From Helicobacter pylori (GTDB lineage Bacteria; Campylobacterota; Campylobacteria; Campylobacterales; Helicobacteraceae): DNA of 64,000 nt. The stretch is taken from assembly GCF_016748675.1 (NCBI RefSeq), contig NZ_CP051534.1, forward strand, positions 558,001-622,000. The letters are read 5' to 3'. The notes beneath the pieces were generated by a model. The model was not told the DNA's origin. It ran no database searches and saw only the letters and a list, made by a program, of their open reading frames with translations. This document shows positions 1 to 10,048 of the stretch, in pieces (positions within the stretch are counted from its first letter, which is position 1; the number at the start of each line of letters is the position of its first letter). Both the position numbers and the translations under genes were made by a program.

Positions 1-1815
1 CACTGTCTTACCTGAACCGGTTGAGCCAAGTATCAAAGTGTGTCCTGCTGAAGCTGAACCAAAATCAGTGGGCATGTGGAAGTTCAAATAAAAAGGCGAA
101 TTGATCTCGCTTTTTAGCGTCATCACACTATTGCCCCAAGCGTTATTGTCTTCACTGCCATCAAAACTCATCGCTCTCATAGCGATGAAATCAGCAAAAT
201 TATTAGAAGTTACATCAAAAATAAAAGGAAGCGTGATAAAAGAGCAATGTTTGGCAAAAAAGTAATTTTCCATAGAGAAAGTCGCTGCGTTGGCTAAAAA
301 ACCTTTAGCGTTAAGACTAGAGACGCATTCCTTAACGCTTTGTTTCATTTTTTCAAAGCTATCAGCAAACAGCACTAAAGAATTACCATAACTGCCTAGC
401 GTAATATCACCATTACCCACTAATTCGCTCAAACAACCCAAAGTCATGCCTTGCTCTTTGGAGCCTCCACTAATAATAATTCTTCTAGAGGTGAAAGCTA
501 GTTTGTCCTTTAAAACCTGTGAGTTTTTAGGCGAATAAGCATGCATAAAGATAAATTCGCTGTCTAGAGCGTTGATTTTATCAAACAAGTCGCTCTGTGA
601 TTTAGGGGCGTATTCACTGATCTCAATAGCGCTAAAATATTTTTCACTCAAGTCATCATTCAAGATTTTTCCATGCTTATTAGCAAAATAAACTTCTTTC
701 ACCCCTCCATGCATTTTTTCTTTCAGATACAAGTCTTTTCGGTTGCAAATAAAAGGGGCTTCATTCATTCCCACAAGAAAATTATAAAACTCGCATTGTT
801 TGGAATAAATAACGCCATCTTTAGTGTATTCTTTCAATCTAGTGGGGTGGTATTTACTCAATAGCTCTTCTATAAGCTCTATCCTATCCTTGAAGTTTTC
901 AAGCTTGGCTCTAATAATCCTTTGAAACTCTTCAAAATTATTGTCTGCAAAATGCTTTTTATTCATCACGGGTTCATTGAGAGTGTCTAATAAATCTTGC
1001 TCTATGGTCAGAAAAAAACTAATATCATAAAAACTTTCTCTCTTTTGCTTCTCATTATAGGCTCGCATGAAATCATTAGAAAAAGCAAGACTATAGTCCC
1101 TATTGGTTTCATCAATAACGATTTTCTTTTTAATAGTGTGAAAATAAAATTTGAATTCAGGGGTAACAAAATTCCTAAAAACGCTATAAATAGAAGCGTG
1201 TAACTCTATGAGATCTTTTTTGGAAGTGGTTAAAAAATCAATGCCCCCCAATTTGATTGTGCCTAAAAGAGAATAGTTGTTAGTAAGGATCACCCCATCA
1301 TCTAAAAAACATTCATAGTTATTCGCTAGATAGGAGTTTGCAGCACTCACAAGTCTGTCTTCTCTGTTTGGATTTAAGTGGATGTCATTAGACATTTCTT
1401 TGCTAGGCTTCATGGAAAAAATGCTCATGAACGCTTTGTTTTTTACGCCCTTAAACAAAAAAGGTTTTTTAAATTTCATCGCTCGCTCCATTCTTTGATA
1501 AAGCCTATAATCTTTCTTGAATCCAAGAGCTACAAGCACAATAACAATCGCTACAATCAAAACAGGTTCATAGGCTTGAAAAAGAATAACAGATAATACA
1601 ATTGTTACAAACAATATAAATATAGAGGAATAAATAAAAGTTTCAGGGAAACCAAACAACCTATTCCCCCCATCAAACAAGACTTTAAAAAAGGGATTGA
1701 CACCCTTTTGCATGTCTGCTTTAAGCTCTTCTATTTTTTGAAACTGCCGCTTTTGAACCTCTTGCTCTATAACTAGCTTTTTTTGTTCATCAGCCTGCTT
1801 GCTTGCCACAAACAC
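1..1815 (-). CDS. cagE: CagE, VirB4-family ATPase of the cag type IV secretion system (partial, first 605 codons)
   Basis: CagE powers the cag type IV secretion apparatus at the inner membrane and is needed for CagA delivery and IL-8 induction. Only codons 1-605 of a protein of about 983 residues are present; the window edge cuts just after the Walker A motif GSTGSGKTV, so Walker B lies outside. Two hydrophobic segments near residues 58-97 resemble the VirB3-like part fused to the VirB4 body in this protein. The frame is open throughout the segments I translated. A GTG at 1815 gives the usual start (MFVASK); a second GTG at 1809 is better spaced from the GAGAGG ribosome site, so the first two codons are uncertain. 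It begins 8 bases after cagD stops, so the two are surely co-transcribed with cagC. Confidence 0.96.
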   Translation of the reverse strand, partial: MFVASKQADEQKKLVIEQEVQKRQFQKIEELKADMQKGVNPFFKVLFDGGNRLFGFPETFIYSSIFILFVTIVLSVILFQAYEPVLIVAIVIVLVALGFKKDYRLYQRMERAMKFKKPFLFKGVKNKAFMSIFSMKPSKEMSNDIHLNPNREDRLVSAANSYLANNYECFLDDGVILTNNYSLLGTIKLGGIDFLTTSKKDLIELHASIYSVFRNFVTPEFKFYFHTIKKKIVIDETNRDYSLAFSNDFMRAYNEKQKRESFYDISFFLTIEQDLLDTLNEPVMNKKHFADNNFEEFQRIIRAKLENFKDRIELIEELLSKYHPTRLKEYTKDGVIYSKQCEFYNFLVGMNEAPFICNRKDLYLKEKMHGGVKEVYFANKHGKILNDDLSEKYFSAIEISEYAPKSQSDLFDKINALDSEFIFMHAYSPKNSQVLKDKLAFTSRRIIISGGSKEQGMTLGCLSELVGNGDITLGSYGNSLVLFADSFEKMKQSVKECVSSLNAKGFLANAATFSMENYFFAKHCSFITLPFIFDVTSNNFADFIAMRAMSFDGSEDNNAWGNSVMTLKSEINSPFYLNFHMPTDFGSASAGHTLILGSTGSGKTV

Positions 1816-1823
1816 CCCTCTCT

Positions 1824-2447
1824 TTATAGATACACCGCTTCACATGTAATCGTATAAAAGATTTTTTTGAGAGACTCTATGGTGCTAATATGTTTCAAAA
1901 GATCATTAGGGTCATAAGAATTGAACACGGCCAATAAAACATTGTATAGCTTATCATCGCATAAAATTTCTCTTGTTTCCCCGCGCAATGATAGAAAGCA
2001 GCGTTGTTTGTTGGTCGTGCTGATGCTTTTGAAAGTAAAAAAGTCTTTCACTTCAGGATTGATCTGTAATTCCACATTCAGTCCCATTTCTTTACCCTTT
2101 TCATCAAAGATTTTTTCAATAACTGGATCGTAATGCTTCAAATCCTTTATTTTTTTAAGGACTCTATTGACAATCACGAAGTCAAAAACTTCATCTTTGA
2201 TAATATCGGGATTGACTTCTTTGAAAGTTACTTTCTTGTCTTTCAAATTTTTGATAGTCGCCTTGAAACTATCAAAATCTAAATTCGTATAAACAAGCCC
2301 ATTGGGAGTGTTTTTTTCTTTTTCTGGTGCTTCTTTTTTGGCTTGATTATCGTCATTCGCTGACCCATACGAACTGAAAACAACGAGACTTAAGAGAACT
2401 TTCAAAAAAAAGCCTCTCAGTTTTTTATTACTATTATTATTAATCAA
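1824..2447 (-). CDS. cagD: CagD, cag island protein
   Basis: CagD is a small cag island protein reported to be a dimer that supports efficient CagA translocation; it is found in the periplasm and at the surface. The 207-residue reading used here starts at a TTG at 2447, one base after the cagC stop, with GGAGGA from the cagC end as ribosome site. An upstream ATG would give 220 residues but lies inside cagC. Residues 7-25 form a basic then hydrophobic signal-like stretch ending SSYGSAN. The rest is soluble and rich in lysine. No enzymatic motif is visible. Placement between cagC and cagE matches the standard island order. Confidence 0.93.
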   Translation of the reverse strand: MINNNSNKKLRGFFLKVLLSLVVFSSYGSANDDNQAKKEAPEKEKNTPNGLVYTNLDFDSFKATIKNLKDKKVTFKEVNPDIIKDEVFDFVIVNRVLKKIKDLKHYDPVIEKIFDEKGKEMGLNVELQINPEVKDFFTFKSISTTNKQRCFLSLRGETREILCDDKLYNVLLAVFNSYDPNDLLKHISTIESLKKIFYTITCEAVYL

Positions 2448-2448
2448 T

Positions 2449-2796
2449 TTAGCTAGCTCCTCCGCCCTCGCCAATATTGAAGCCAAACTTAGTGCTCAAA
2501 TAGATAATACCACCCGCCACCGCTAACATAGCTATGGGTTGCGCGTAAGCAAAAACGGTCGCCTGACCTCTTTTGATGTCATCAGAGATTTTCCAAATAT
2601 CCGCTATGCCTTTGACCCCTAGAGCGCAACCACCTACGATTGCTAGAACAGAAATGATCTGAATAACCAAAGTTTTAGTTTCAGTAACGCCTGTTGCAGG
2701 ACTGGTGACCGCCATTAAAGGATTGGTTGTCATCGCTAGCCCTAAAGTTACTACAACTTTCTTGTAGCTGTCAGTGATTCTTGTAAAAAACTTCAT
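2449..2796 (-). CDS. cagC: CagC, VirB2-like pilin subunit
   Basis: CagC is the proposed VirB2-type pilin of the cag secretion system and is required for CagA delivery. The 115-residue protein has a basic N-terminus and signal-like hydrophobic stretch (about residues 13-30), then two long hydrophobic helices (about 43-68 and 82-105) separated by a short charged loop, KISDDIKRGQ, as in VirB2 pilins. A glycine-rich end (GEGGGAS) closes it. The ribosome site AAGGAA lies just upstream and a -10 box lies about 35 bases before the start. The gene leads the cagC-cagD-cagE transcription unit. Confidence 0.95.
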   Translation of the reverse strand: MKFFTRITDSYKKVVVTLGLAMTTNPLMAVTSPATGVTETKTLVIQIISVLAIVGGCALGVKGIADIWKISDDIKRGQATVFAYAQPIAMLAVAGGIIYLSTKFGFNIGEGGGAS

Positions 2797-2828
2797 GTGT
2801 TTCCTTTCAAATTGAAATCAATCGCTTG

Positions 2829-2834
2829 ATTATA
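2829..2834 (-). promoter_or_regulatory. -10 box of the cagCDE unit
   Basis: TATAAT read on the minus strand, preceded by TG-less AT-rich sequence and followed by an untranslated leader of about 25 bases before cagC. H. pylori vegetative promoters typically show only a clear -10 box, as here. Confidence 0.6.
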
Positions 2835-2935
2835 TCAAAAAAAGTATTTTTATGCTATTCATACAAGCGCTACTTTAATTTAAATCAAAACCGGCGCTTT
2901 TGCTTGGCAACTGACATCATTCAGGAATAGTAAAC

Positions 2936-3163
2936 CTACTTGTCCCAACCATTTTTCTTTCTCAAGTCGTTGTAGAATTGCAGATCTTTAGGATCTTTGA
3001 TGCATTTTTTAATCGTCTCAGGTTGAAACCTAAAAACAAGCAAAAACAAACCCAAGCTGATCAGAGTGAGAATAAAGCTCCATTTTAAGCAACTCCATAG
3101 ACCACTAAAGAAACTTTTTTTGAGGCTGTCTTTGAAAATCTGTCCTATTGATTTGTTTTCCAT
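2936..3163 (-). CDS. cagB: CagB, small single-pass membrane protein of the cag island
   Basis: This 75-residue protein lies between cagC and cagA on the opposite strand to cagA, the position of the gene called cagB in early descriptions of the island; it is often left out of annotations. One strong hydrophobic helix spans about residues 18-43 (from FFSGLW to LLVF), preceded by a basic segment and followed by a lysine-rich tail ending NGWDK. The ATG at 3163 is chosen; an in-frame GTG at 3172 would add three residues. No good ribosome site is seen, so expression is uncertain. Its function is not established. Confidence 0.7.
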   Translation of the reverse strand: MENKSIGQIFKDSLKKSFFSGLWSCLKWSFILTLISLGLFLLVFRFQPETIKKCIKDPKDLQFYNDLRKKNGWDK

Positions 3164-3472
3164 GTGAATCACAAACGCTTAATTGCAAATATATACTTAA
3201 TGGTAAGTATGACACACACAAACCAAACTATTTTTAGAACGCTTCATGCGCCCACCTTGTCTAACCATTTCTCCAACCATCTTTAGCGTTGCATTTGATT
3301 TCTTCAAAAAGGCTCATTTATTATTTCTTGTTCTTATTAAAATTTGTCCATTTTAGCAAATTTTTGTTAATTATGGGTAAAAATGTGAATCGTTCCTAGC
3401 CTTTAGACGCCTGCAACGATCGGACTTTTTTCAATATTAATGAAAAAATGCTAAACATTCTAAATATTTAGG
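3164..3472. other. Intergenic region between cagB and cagA
   Basis: About 310 AT-rich bases separate the divergent cagB and cagA genes before the cagA promoter. No convincing reading frame or hairpin was found here. A short leftward frame crossing 3437-3667 overlaps the cagA promoter and start and has no ribosome site, so it was not called. Confidence 0.5.
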
Positions 3473-3486
3473 TATAATAATAATGT
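3473..3486 (+). promoter_or_regulatory. cagA promoter (-10 box and transcription start)
   Basis: TATAAT occupies 3473-3478. The published cagA start lies 104 bases before the ATG, which falls at 3486 here, an exact fit to the spacing from this box. Confidence 0.85.
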
Positions 3487-3543
3487 TCAAAGACATGAAT
3501 TGATTACTCAAGTGTGTAGCGATTTTTAGCAGTCTTTGATACC

Positions 3544-3552
3544 AATAAGATA
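3544..3552 (+). promoter_or_regulatory. cagA 5'UTR +59 motif AATAAGATA
   Basis: The nine-base motif AATAAGATA begins at +59 counted from the inferred start at 3486. This element in the cagA leader has been linked in the literature to higher CagA levels, probably through leader RNA structure or stability. The motif is intact in this strain. The ribosome site AAGGAG follows at 3578-3583, seven bases before the ATG. Confidence 0.85.
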
Positions 3553-3589
3553 CCGATAGGTATGAAACTAGGTATAGTAAGGAGAAACA

Positions 3590-6500
3590 ATGACTAACGA
3601 AACTATTGACCAACAACCACAAACCGAAGCGGCTTTTAACCCGCAGCAATTTATCAATAATCTTCAAGTGGCTTTTCTTAAGCTTGATAACGCTGTCGCT
3701 TCATTTGATCCTGATCAAAAACCAATCGTTGATAAGAACGATAGGGATAACAGGCAAGCTTTTGATGGAATCTCGCAATTAAGGGAAGAATACTCCAATA
3801 AAGCGATCAAAAATCCTACCAAAAAGAATCAGTATTTTTCAGACTTTATCACTAAGAGCAATGATCTAATCAACAAAGACAATCTCATTGATGTAGAATC
3901 TTCCACAAAGAGCTTTCAGAAATTTGGGGATCAGCGTTACCGAATTTTCACAAGTTGGGTGTCCCATCAAAACGATCCGTCTAAAATCAACACCCGATCG
4001 ATCCGAAATTTTATGGAACATACCATACAACCCCCTATCCCTGATGATAAAGAAAAAGCAGAGTTTTTGAAATCTGCCAAACAATCTTTTGCAGGAATTA
4101 TCATAGGGAATCAAATCCGAACGGATCAAAAGTTCATGGGCGTGTTTGATGAATCTTTGAAAGAAAGGCAAGAAGCAGAAAAAAATGGAGAGCCTACTGG
4201 TGGGGATTGGTTGGATATTTTTTTATCATTTATATTTGACAAAAAACAATCTTCTGATGTCAAAGAAGCAATCAATCAAGAGCCAGTTCCCCATGTCCAA
4301 CCAGATATAGCCACTACCACCACCGACATACAAGGCTTACCGCCTGAATCTAGGGATTTGCTTGATGAAAGGGGTAATTTTTCTAAATTCACTCTTGGCG
4401 ATATGGAAATGTTAGATGTTGAGGGTGTCGCTGACATTGATCCTAATTACAAGTTCAACCAATTATTGATTCACAATAACGCTCTGTCTTCTGTGTTAAT
4501 GGGGAGTCATAATGGCATAGAACCTGAAAAAGTTTCATTATTGTATGCGGGCAATGGTGGTTTTGGAGCTAGGCATGATTGGAACGCCACCGTTGGTTAT
4601 AAAGACCAACAAGGTAACAATGTGGCTACAATAATTAATGTGCATATGAAAAACGGCAGTGGCTTAGTCATAGCAGGTGGTGAGAAAGGGATTAACAACC
4701 CTAGTTTTTATCTCTACAAAGAAGACCAACTCACAGGCTCACAACGAGCATTGAGTCAAGAAGAGATCCGAAACAAAATAGATTTCATGGAATTTCTTGC
4801 ACAAAACAATGCTAAATTAGACAACTTGAGCGAGAAAGAGAAAGAAAAATTCCGAAATGAGATTAAGGATTTCCAAAAAGACTCTAAGGCTTATTTAGAC
4901 GCCCTAGGGAATGATCGTATTGCTTTTGTTTCTAAAAAAGACCCAAAACATTCAGCTTTAATTACTGAGTTTAATAAGGGGGATTTGAGCTACACTCTCA
5001 AAGATTATGGGAAAAAAGCAGATAAAGCTTTAGATAGGGAGAAAAATGTCACTCTCCAAGGTAACCTAAAACATGATGGCGTGATGTTTGTTGATTATTC
5101 TAATTTCAAATACACCAACGCCTCCAAGAATCCCAATAAGGGTGTAGGCGCTACGAATGGCGTTTCCCATTTAGACGCAGGCTTTAGCAAGGTAGCTGTC
5201 TTTAATTTGCCTGATTTAAATAATCTCGCTATCACTAGTTTCGTAAGGCGGAACTTAGAGGATAAACTAATCGCTAAAGGATTGTCCCCACAAGAAGCTA
5301 ATAAGCTTATCAAAGATTTTTTGAGCAGCAACAAAGAATTGGTTGGAAAAGCTTTAAACTTCAATAAAGCTGTAGCTGACGCTAGAAACACAGGCAACTA
5401 TGACGAGGTGAAAAAAGCTCAGAAAGATCTTGAAAAATCTCTAAGGAAACGAGAGCATTTAGAGAAAGAAGTAGAGAAAAAATTGGAGAGCAAAAGCGGC
5501 AACAAAAACAAAATGGAAGCGAAATCTCAAGCTAACAGCCAAAAAGATGAGATTTTTTCGTTGATCAATAAAGAGGCTAATAGGGATGCAAGAGCAATCG
5601 CTTACACTCAAAATCTTAAAGGCATCAAAAGGGAATTGTCTGATAAACTTGAAAATGTTAATAAGAATTTGAAAGACTTTAGTAAATCTTTTGATGAATT
5701 CAAAAATGGCAAAAATAAGGATTTCAGCAAGGCAGAAGAAACGCTAAAAGCCCTTAAAGGTTCGGTGAAAGATTTAGGTATCAATCCAGAATGGATTTCA
5801 AAAGTTGAAAACCTTAATGCAGCTTTGAATGACTTCAAAAATGGCAAAAATAAGGATTTCAGCAAGGTAACGCAAGCAAAAAGCGACCTTGAAAATTCCG
5901 TTAAAGATGTGATCATCAATCAAAAGATAACGGATAAAGTTGATGATCTCAATCAAGCGGTATCAGTGGCTAAAGCAACGGGTGATTTCAGTAGGGTAGA
6001 GCAAGCGTTAGCCGATCTCAAAAACTTCTCAAAGGAGCAATTGGCCCAACAAGCTCAAAAAAATGAAGATTTCAATACTGGAAAAAATTCTGCACTATAC
6101 CAATCCGTTAAGAATGGTGTGAATGGAACCCTAGTCGGTAATGGGTTATCTAAAGCAGAAGCCACAACTCTTTCTAAAAACTTTTCGGACATCAAGAAAG
6201 AGTTGAATGCAAAACTTGGAAATTTCAATAACAATAACAATAATGGACTCAAAAACGAACCCATTTATGCTAAAGTTAATAAAAAGAAAACAGGACAAGT
6301 AGCTAGCCCTGAAGAACCCATTTATACTCAAGTTGCTAAAAAGGTAACTCAAAAAATTGACCAACTCAATCAAGCAGCAAGTGGTTTGGGTGGTGTAGGG
6401 CAAGCGGGCTTCCCTTTGAAAAGGCATGATAAAGTTGATGATCTCAGTAAGGTAGGGCGATCAGTTAGCCCTGAACCCATTTATGCTACAATTGATGATC

Positions 6501-7129
6501 TCGGCGGACCTTTCCCTTTGAAAAGGCATGATAAAGTTGATGATCTCAGTAAGGTAGGGCGATCAAGGAATCAAGAATTGGCTCAGAAAATTGACAATCT
6601 CAATCAAGCGGTGTCAGAAGCTAAAGCAGGTTATTTTGGCAACCTAGAACAAACGATAGACAAGCTCAAAGATTCTACAAAAAACAATACTGTGAATCTA
6701 TGGGCTGAAAGTGCAAAAAAAGTGCCTGCTAGTTTGTCAGCGAAACTAGACAATTACGCTACTAACAGCCACACACGCATTAATAGCAATATCAAAAATG
6801 GAGCGATCAATGAAAAAGCGACCGGTATGCTAACGCAAAAAAACCCTGAGTGGCTCAAGCTCGTGAATGATAAGATAGTTGCGCATAATGTAGGAAGCGT
6901 TCCTTTGTCAGAGTATGATAGAATTGGCTTCAACCAGAAGAATATGAAAGATTATTCTGATTCGTTCAAGTTTTCCACCAAGTTGAACAATGCTGTAAAA
7001 GACGTTAAGTCTGGCTTTACGCAATTTTTAGCCAATGCATTTTCTACAGGATATTACTGCTTGGAGAGAGAAAATGCGGAGCATGGAATCAAAAATGTTA
7101 ATACAAAAGGTGGTTTCCAAAAATCTTAA
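3590..7129 (+). CDS. cagA: CagA, cytotoxin-associated effector, EPIYA type A-B-C (Western)
   Basis: CagA is injected into gastric epithelial cells by the cag type IV system, is phosphorylated on EPIYA tyrosines by Src and Abl kinases, and binds SHP2, Csk and PAR1/MARK kinases. The 1179-residue protein is full length and uninterrupted. Phosphorylation sites are EPIYA at residues 890-894 (A segment, followed by KVNKKK), EPIYT at 909-913 (B segment) and EPIYA at 962-966 (C segment, followed by TIDDL). Two copies of the CM multimerisation motif [16 protein letters not shown] flank the C site. The C-terminal tail is basic, as expected of the secretion signal. A perfect 34-base internal repeat encodes [11 protein letters not shown] twice near residues 704-760. 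A ribosome site AAGGAG lies 7 bases upstream, and a Rho-independent terminator follows. Confidence 0.99.
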   Translation: MTNETIDQQPQTEAAFNPQQFINNLQVAFLKLDNAVASFDPDQKPIVDKNDRDNRQAFDGISQLREEYSNKAIKNPTKKNQYFSDFITKSNDLINKDNLIDVESSTKSFQKFGDQRYRIFTSWVSHQNDPSKINTRSIRNFMEHTIQPPIPDDKEKAEFLKSAKQSFAGIIIGNQIRTDQKFMGVFDESLKERQEAEKNGEPTGGDWLDIFLSFIFDKKQSSDVKEAINQEPVPHVQPDIATTTTDIQGLPPESRDLLDERGNFSKFTLGDMEMLDVEGVADIDPNYKFNQLLIHNNALSSVLMGSHNGIEPEKVSLLYAGNGGFGARHDWNATVGYKDQQGNNVATIINVHMKNGSGLVIAGGEKGINNPSFYLYKEDQLTGSQRALSQEEIRNKIDFMEFLAQNNAKLDNLSEKEKEKFRNEIKDFQKDSKAYLDALGNDRIAFVSKKDPKHSALITEFNKGDLSYTLKDYGKKADKALDREKNVTLQGNLKHDGVMFVDYSNFKYTNASKNPNKGVGATNGVSHLDAGFSKVAVFNLPDLNNLAITSFVRRNLEDKLIAKGLSPQEANKLIKDFLSSNKELVGKALNFNKAVADARNTGNYDEVKKAQKDLEKSLRKREHLEKEVEKKLESKSGNKNKMEAKSQANSQKDEIFSLINKEANRDARAIAYTQNLKGIKRELSDKLENVNKNLKDFSKSFDEFKNGKNKDFSKAEETLKALKGSVKDLGINPEWISKVENLNAALNDFKNGKNKDFSKVTQAKSDLENSVKDVIINQKITDKVDDLNQAVSVAKATGDFSRVEQALADLKNFSKEQLAQQAQKNEDFNTGKNSALYQSVKNGVNGTLVGNGLSKAEATTLSKNFSDIKKELNAKLGNFNNNNNNGLKNEPIYAKVNKKKTGQVASPEEPIYTQVAKKVTQKIDQLNQAASGLGGVGQAGFPLKRHDKVDDLSKVGRSVSPEPIYATIDDLGGPFPLKRHDKVDDLSKVGRSRNQELAQKIDNLNQAVSEAKAGYFGNLEQTIDKLKDSTKNNTVNLWAESAKKVPASLSAKLDNYATNSHTRINSNIKNGAINEKATGMLTQKNPEWLKLVNDKIVAHNVGSVPLSEYDRIGFNQKNMKDYSDSFKFSTKLNNAVKDVKSGFTQFLANAFSTGYYCLERENAEHGIKNVNTKGGFQKS
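5699..5867 (+). repeat. Perfect 34-base direct repeat inside cagA
   Basis: Copies at 5699-5732 and 5834-5867 are identical and 135 bases (45 codons) apart, so recombination between them would delete or duplicate a segment in frame. They encode [11 protein letters not shown] within the helical central part of CagA. Confidence 0.85.
6410..6565 (+). repeat. cagA CM/EPIYA-C direct repeats
   Basis: Two identical 54-base units at 6410-6463 and 6512-6565, offset by 102 bases (34 codons), encode the CM motif [18 protein letters not shown]. The single EPIYA-C site lies between them. Recombination between such units is the known route to gain or loss of EPIYA-C segments. Confidence 0.95.
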
Positions 7130-7161
7130 AGGATTAAAGAATACCAAAAACGCAAAAACCG

Positions 7162-7188
7162 CCCCTTGCTAAAAGCGAGGGGTTTTTT
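7162..7188 (+). terminator. cagA Rho-independent terminator
   Basis: An 8-base-pair stem (CCCCTTGC with GCGAGGGG, one wobble pair) around loop TAAAA is followed by six T residues. On the minus strand the hairpin is followed by GGTTTTTGCG and could also stop leftward transcripts from the repeat element downstream. Confidence 0.85.
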
Positions 7189-7211
7189 AACTTAAAATAT
7201 CCCAACAGACA

Positions 7212-7269
7212 CTAACGAAAGGTTTTGTTCTTTAAGGTCTGCATGGATATTTCCTACCCCAAAAAGACT
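7212..7269 (-). repeat. Dispersed repeat copy 1, with mini-ORF MQTLKNKTFR
   Basis: This 58-base stretch recurs at 17174-17233 with about three substitutions and a 2-base indel. Read leftward it holds a ribosome site (TAGGAAATATCC) and an ATG at 7244 opening a 10-residue frame MQTLKNKTFR that stops at 7212. A GC-rich hairpin (the cagA terminator read in reverse) follows downstream, as it does at the other copy. It sits between cagA and the helicase remnant, inside the island end. Its role is unknown; a small RNA or decayed peptide gene is possible. Confidence 0.7.
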
Positions 7270-7341
7270 TAACCCTTTGCTTAAAATTAAATTTGATTGT
7301 GCGTTCGTGCTTTATAGTGCAGAATTAATTAAGGGTTATAA

Positions 7342-7770
7342 AGAGAGCATCAACTAGAAAAAACAAGTAGCTATAACAAAGATCAAGTTCAAAAAATCAT
7401 AGAGCTTTTAGAGCAAATCAATCGCGCTCTTAACCAAAGAAAAATCAGAAAAACCATAGGAATTATCACACCTTATAATGCCCAAAAAAGACGCTTGCGA
7501 TCAGAAGTGGAAAAATACGGCTTCAAGAATTTTGATGAACTCAAGATAGACACTGTGGATGCCTTTCAAGGCGAGGAGGCAGATATTATCATTTATTCCA
7601 CCGTGAAAACTTATGGTAATCTTTCTTTCTTGCTAGATTCTAAACGCTTGAATGTAGCTATTTCTAGGGCAAAAGAAAATCTCATTTTTGTGGGTAAAAA
7701 GTCTTTCTTTGAGAATTTGCGAAGCGATGAGAAGAATATCTTTAGCGCTATTTTGCAAGTCTGCAGATAG
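7342..7770 (+). pseudogene. Remnant of a superfamily 1 (DNA2/NAM7-type) helicase, C-terminal part only
   Basis: An open frame running from a stop at 7339 to 7770 encodes about 142 residues that match the C-terminal helicase domain of DNA2/UPF1-like proteins: TIGIITPYNAQKRRL (motif IV region), IDTVDAFQGEEADIIIYS (motif V) and RLNVAISRAKENLIFVG (motif VI). The Walker A and B half is absent and there is no plausible start, the first candidate being a TTG at 7495 in mid-domain. Known strains also carry a truncated helicase at this right edge of the cag island. It is best read as a dead gene left at the integration site. Confidence 0.85.
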
Positions 7771-7925
7771 GTAATCTTTTCCAAAGATAATCATCAGACA
7801 TTCTTCGCTTCAAAACGCTTTCGTAAATCTCTCTAAAGCGCTTTATAATCAACACAATACCCTTATAGTGTGAGAGATAACCCTTTTTGGGAATTGAGTT
7901 ATTTAACCCTAAATTTTTATTAGCG

Positions 7926-7956
7926 TTACAATTTGAGCCATTCTTTAGCCTGTTTT
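7926..7956. repeat. cag island right-end 31-base direct repeat (attachment site)
   Basis: The sequence that starts at the murI stop codon and reads TTACAATTTGAGCCATTCTT onward matches the 31-base repeat known to flank the cag island, with at most a base or two of difference from the published form as I remember it. It lies in the last codons of murI, so insertion leaves murI intact. The left copy lies outside the window. Confidence 0.8.
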
Positions 7957-8693
7957 TCTAGCCAGATCACATCGCCGCTCGCATGAAATTCCACTTTAGG
8001 GAATGCGTGTGCATTTTTCTTAAGGGCGTATTTTTGCTGCAAATATTCTATAATAGCATCGCCAGAATGGATGAGTAGGGGGGGCGTTGAAAGGGCAAAA
8101 TGTTCCATGAAATAGCCCTCAATTTTTTGAGCGATCAAGGGAAAATGCGTGCAACCTAAAATAATCACTTCAGGTAAAATCTTTAAGGGAGTGAAATAAT
8201 AACGCATGCAAGTTTCTAACAATTCGCCCTCTAAAATATTTTCTTCAATCAAAGGCACAAAAAGAGAAGTGGCTAAATGCGAAACATTCAAATAGCCTTG
8301 TCGTTTCAGGGCGTTGTCATAAGCGTTAGATTGAATCGTCGCTTTTGTCCCTAGCACTAAAATAGAGGCGTTTTTATTTGCCACTTGCCGTTTGATCGCT
8401 AAAATGCTTGGCTCAATCACGCCCACAATAGGGATTTTGGAATGCTTTTGCATCTCTTCTAAAGCCAGAGCGCTCGCCGTGTTGCATGCCACAATCAATA
8501 ATTTAATCTGGTGCGGTTTGAAAAAATCCAAAGCCTCTAAGCCAAATTGCTTGATCGTGGTGGGGTCTTTAGTGCCATAAGGCACTCTAGCGCTATCGCC
8601 ATAATAGATGATTTCATCAAACAATCGCGCTTTTAAAAGGCTTTTTAAAACGCTAAACCCTCCCACACCGCTATCAAAAACGCCTATTTTCAT
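7926..8693 (-). CDS. murI: Glutamate racemase
   Basis: MurI interconverts L- and D-glutamate and so supplies D-glutamate for peptidoglycan precursors in the cytoplasm. The 255-residue protein has the family opening FDSGVGG at residues 6-12 and the two catalytic cysteines in ACNTAS (Cys70) and LGCTHFP (about Cys181), which act as a two-base pair. Length matches the H. pylori enzyme, also known as glr. Its 3' end provides the cag island attachment sequence. It follows rho by 38 bases on the same strand. Confidence 0.98.
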   Translation of the reverse strand: MKIGVFDSGVGGFSVLKSLLKARLFDEIIYYGDSARVPYGTKDPTTIKQFGLEALDFFKPHQIKLLIVACNTASALALEEMQKHSKIPIVGVIEPSILAIKRQVANKNASILVLGTKATIQSNAYDNALKRQGYLNVSHLATSLFVPLIEENILEGELLETCMRYYFTPLKILPEVIILGCTHFPLIAQKIEGYFMEHFALSTPPLLIHSGDAIIEYLQQKYALKKNAHAFPKVEFHASGDVIWLEKQAKEWLKL

Positions 8694-8731
8694 GACACTA
8701 TTTTTAATTTAATGGGATTTAATGAGGGATT

Positions 8732-10048
8732 TTATTTTTCATTCATTAAGTTTAAAAATTCTTCATTGTCCTTAGTTTGTTGCATTTTAGAATACACAAA
8801 GCTTAAGGCTTCTATGTCGTCCATTTGTTGCATCACATTCCTTAAAACCCACACTTTAGTCAATCGGTCTTTGCCAAGCAAGATATTATCTTTTCGTGTG
8901 CCGGATTTTAAAATATCAAAGGCCGGGTAAATGCGCCTGTCTGCGATATTTCTCGCTAAAACGATTTCGCTATTCCCGGTGCCTTTAAATTCTTCAAAGA
9001 TCACCTCATCCATTCTAGATCCCGTTTCAATCAACGCCGTAGCGATAATCGTCAAGCTCCCGCCTTCTTCAATATTCCTTGCGGCCCCAAAAAAGCGCTT
9101 GGGTCTGTGCAAGGCGTTCGCATCCACGCCCCCACTTAAAACCTTACCGCTTGAAGGCGTTACAGCGTTATACGCTCTAGCTAAACGGGTGATAGAATCT
9201 AATAAAACCACCACATCTTTACCCATTTCCACTCGCCTTTTAGCCCTTTCTAAGACTAATTCAGCGATTCTTATGTGGTTATTAGCGGGTAAATCAAAAG
9301 TGGAGCTAAAAACTTGACCCTTAACGCTTCGTTGCATATCCGTAACTTCTTCAGGGCGCTCATCCACTAAAAGGATGATCAGTTCCACTTCAGGGTGGTT
9401 AGAAGTGATGCCTTGGGCGAGTTCTTTCATCAGCTCTGTTTTCCCGGTTCGTGGTGGCGCAACGATCAAAGCCCTTTGACCTTTCCCCACAGGACTGAAT
9501 AAATCTAGCATTCTGCCGGTAACTTTAGTGGGTTCGTATTCTAATTTGATTTGTTCATCAGGGAATAGGGGGGTTAGATTGTCAAACAAAGGGCGGTTTT
9601 TAATCTCATCTGAAGGCAAATAATTGATGGCTTCTATTTTCAAAAGGGCGTAGTATTTTTCCTGGTCTTTGGGGGATCGCACTTGACCGGTAACAATATC
9701 GCCATTCCTTAAAGCAAAGCGCCTGATTTGAGAAGGGCTGACATAAGTGTCGTTATGCCCGTCTGAAAAACTCCCATCAAACCCCCTTAAAAAGCCATAG
9801 CCATCAGGCATGATTTCTAAAATCCCGGTAAAAAGAATGTATCCGCCTTGCGTGACTTGGGTTTTTAAAATTTCAAACATCAAGTCTTGTCGTTTGAATT
9901 CTTGGGGGTTTTCCACTTTGAGCTTGTTAGCGATTTCTAAAAGCTTTTCAGTAGGGTAGGTGCGTAAATCTTCAATGTGATAACCGCTCACTGGCGTGTG
10001 CGTTTTGACTTTGTGCGAACTTTTGTGCGTAGGCGCGTTTTCGTTCAT
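8732..10048 (-). CDS. rho: Transcription termination factor Rho
   Basis: Rho is a hexameric RNA-dependent ATPase that stops transcription at unstructured sites. The 438-residue protein has the N-terminal helix-extended region, a cold-shock-type RNA-binding fold with GYGFLRG near residues 83-89, and the ATPase core with PPRTGKT (about 198-204), [12 protein letters not shown] and [16 protein letters not shown]. The ATG at 10048 is preferred, six bases after AAAGGA; an upstream in-frame start at 10066 would add six residues without a ribosome site. Leftward, probably with murI. Confidence 0.98.
   Translation of the reverse strand: MNENAPTHKSSHKVKTHTPVSGYHIEDLRTYPTEKLLEIANKLKVENPQEFKRQDLMFEILKTQVTQGGYILFTGILEIMPDGYGFLRGFDGSFSDGHNDTYVSPSQIRRFALRNGDIVTGQVRSPKDQEKYYALLKIEAINYLPSDEIKNRPLFDNLTPLFPDEQIKLEYEPTKVTGRMLDLFSPVGKGQRALIVAPPRTGKTELMKELAQGITSNHPEVELIILLVDERPEEVTDMQRSVKGQVFSSTFDLPANNHIRIAELVLERAKRRVEMGKDVVVLLDSITRLARAYNAVTPSSGKVLSGGVDANALHRPKRFFGAARNIEEGGSLTIIATALIETGSRMDEVIFEEFKGTGNSEIVLARNIADRRIYPAFDILKSGTRKDNILLGKDRLTKVWVLRNVMQQMDDIEALSFVYSKMQQTKDNEEFLNLMNEK

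Noticed and set aside
673..1596. Three rightward frames of 63-72 residues
   Set aside because: All lie inside cagE on the other strand and show no family features.
7495..7770. Complete 91-residue gene starting at TTG 7495
   Set aside because: The same frame is open upstream to 7342 and carries helicase motif IV before this point, so the TTG is inside a decayed domain.
8041..8110. G7 tract in murI, and G7 or C7 tracts in pepA, fabG and the AI-2E gene
   Set aside because: Seven-base tracts are common in this genome and lie in essential or conserved codons; too short to argue for switching.
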